NCBI GenBank assembly: GCA_016215145.1
Contig: JACRLA010000126.1
Span: forward strand, 1-5,445
DNA: 5,445 nucleotides
Direction of reading: 5' to 3'
From: Chloroflexota bacterium
GTDB lineage: Bacteria; Chloroflexota; Anaerolineae; Anaerolineales; VGOW01
Below are positions 4,500 through 5,445 of this stretch, piece by piece. The first letter of the stretch is position 1, and the number at the start of each line of letters is the position of its first letter. A program made the position numbers and the translations under genes. Under the pieces are notes generated by a model, which worked only from the letters and a program-made list of their open reading frames with translations, ran no database searches and was not told the DNA's origin.

Positions 4500-5445
4500 A
4501 TGAATCGATCCCATAACTTCAACGCAGGTCCCGCCGTGTTGCCGTTGGCGGTGTTAGAGCAAGCGCGCGACGAGATGGTGGACTATCGCGGCAGTGGCAT
4601 GTCGGTGATGGAACTGAGTCACCGCTCGACTCACTTTGAAGGAATCATCAACGAAGCCGAAGCCGATCTGCGATCTTTGTTGGGCATCCCGAATGATTAC
4701 TCGGTGTTGTTCTTGCAAGGCGGCGCGACGTTGCAATTTGCGATGATCCCGCGCAACTTGTTGCCGCTCAACGGCTCCGCCGATTACGCCCTCAACGGCG
4801 CGTGGGGTAAGGCGGCGATCAAAGAGGCGGAGAAATTTTCGAGCGTGGGCAAGGTGCGCGTTGTCGGCAACACCGAGAAAAATAATTTCAACTCCATGCC
4901 GTCACAAGCGGAACTTGATCTCGATCCGAATGCCGCTTATTTCCACTTCACTTCTAACGAAACGATTCACGGCGTGGAATTTCAAACCGAACCTACGCTG
5001 CCTGTGGGCGTGCCGTTGGTGTGTGATATGTCGTCCAATATTGCCAGCCGTCCGTTGGATGTGAAGAAGTATGGATTGATCTACTCCGGCGCGCAGAAAA
5101 ATTTGGGACCGTCCGGCGTCACCCTTGTCATCATTCGCAACGATCTTCTGGAGCGCACGCCGCCGAAGCTGCCCATCATGCTCGACTACAAACAAATGGC
5201 GGAGAACAAATCGCTTGACAACACGCCGCCTTGTTATTCGATTTATATTTTGGGTTTGGTGTTGAAGTGGTTAAAAAATAATGGCGGCATGGAAGGTATC
5301 GCCAAACACAACGCCGCTAAAGCGAGTGCGGTTTACGACACGCTTGACGCGAGTGGCGGCTTCTACAAAGCTCACGCCCGCGCCGACAGCCGCTCGCGCA
5401 TGAACGTCACCTTCCGTCTTCCGTCTGAAGATTTAGAACAGAAAT
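4500..5445 (+). CDS. serC: Phosphoserine aminotransferase (3' partial)
   Basis: 315 residues of an expected roughly 360; the frame runs off the window without a stop. The enzyme transfers the amino group of glutamate to 3-phosphohydroxypyruvate in serine biosynthesis, with PLP as cofactor; the family can also act in pyridoxine biosynthesis. The start NFNAGPAVLP is typical. Residues line up with E. coli SerC: His41-Arg42 (SHRS) for substrate phosphate, a GGATLQF loop at 74-80, Trp102 stacking on PLP, Thr155 in SNETIHG, Asp176 in CDMSS, and the Schiff-base Lys200 in SGAQKNLGPSG. Near the right edge, SGGFY and the DSRSRMNVTFRLPSE segment are also conserved. ATG at 4500 has CGAGGT seven bases upstream. 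It stands apart from the acyl-CoA cluster, and nothing here links them functionally. Confidence 0.95.
   Translation, partial: MNRSHNFNAGPAVLPLAVLEQARDEMVDYRGSGMSVMELSHRSTHFEGIINEAEADLRSLLGIPNDYSVLFLQGGATLQFAMIPRNLLPLNGSADYALNGAWGKAAIKEAEKFSSVGKVRVVGNTEKNNFNSMPSQAELDLDPNAAYFHFTSNETIHGVEFQTEPTLPVGVPLVCDMSSNIASRPLDVKKYGLIYSGAQKNLGPSGVTLVIIRNDLLERTPPKLPIMLDYKQMAENKSLDNTPPCYSIYILGLVLKWLKNNGGMEGIAKHNAAKASAVYDTLDASGGFYKAHARADSRSRMNVTFRLPSEDLEQK

Overview
The window looks like a stretch of a bacterial chromosome of moderate-to-high GC. The protein family types and the short intergenic repeats in almost every gap remind me of environmental Chloroflexota (Anaerolineae-like) genomes. That is an impression from family and repeat style, not a measurement, and other phyla remain possible. 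Nothing in the window is an RNA gene, an insertion sequence with a transposase, or a CRISPR array.

Layout on the + strand: the 3' end of a small membrane-associated protein (1-219); a MaoC-type (R)-specific enoyl-CoA hydratase (311-763); two different short-chain dehydrogenases of the 3-ketoacyl-CoA/ACP reductase type, overlapping by one base (925-1692 and 1692-2426); and a thiolase (2583-3545). The thiolase is broken. Its reading frame stops before the C-terminal catalytic domain. The last 30-odd residues of a thiolase, with a GGGYGLFTGCAAGD signature, follow immediately in another frame (3536-3646), and the segment that should carry the catalytic Asn and His is absent. The set (thiolase, ketoreductase, R-hydratase) reads as a chain-extension or chain-degradation module working on CoA thioesters through (R)-3-hydroxyacyl intermediates. 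If the deletion is real, this locus cannot by itself supply the thiolase step.

On the - strand are two small co-directional genes. A 109-residue protein (4088-4417) that may have a toxin-like fold is followed 12 bases later by a 117-residue protein with an N-terminal DUF2283 domain (3722-4075). They form a candidate toxin-antitoxin-like pair. Divergent from them, across an 82-base gap, is serC (phosphoserine aminotransferase, 4500 to beyond the window), which has a good ribosome binding site and an extended -10 promoter candidate.

The most unusual DNA is non-coding. The gaps of the acyl-CoA cluster are filled by period-7 repeats. There are short arrays of AATCCCA and AATTACY, and one unbroken run of exactly 22 heptamers (2424-2577), all with GC at positions 3-4, that switches to reverse-complement-type units half-way. 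Three repeat tracts begin on, or supply, the stop codon of the gene before them. A long hairpin (220-296) and an 80-base inverted-repeat element (801-880) occupy two further gaps.
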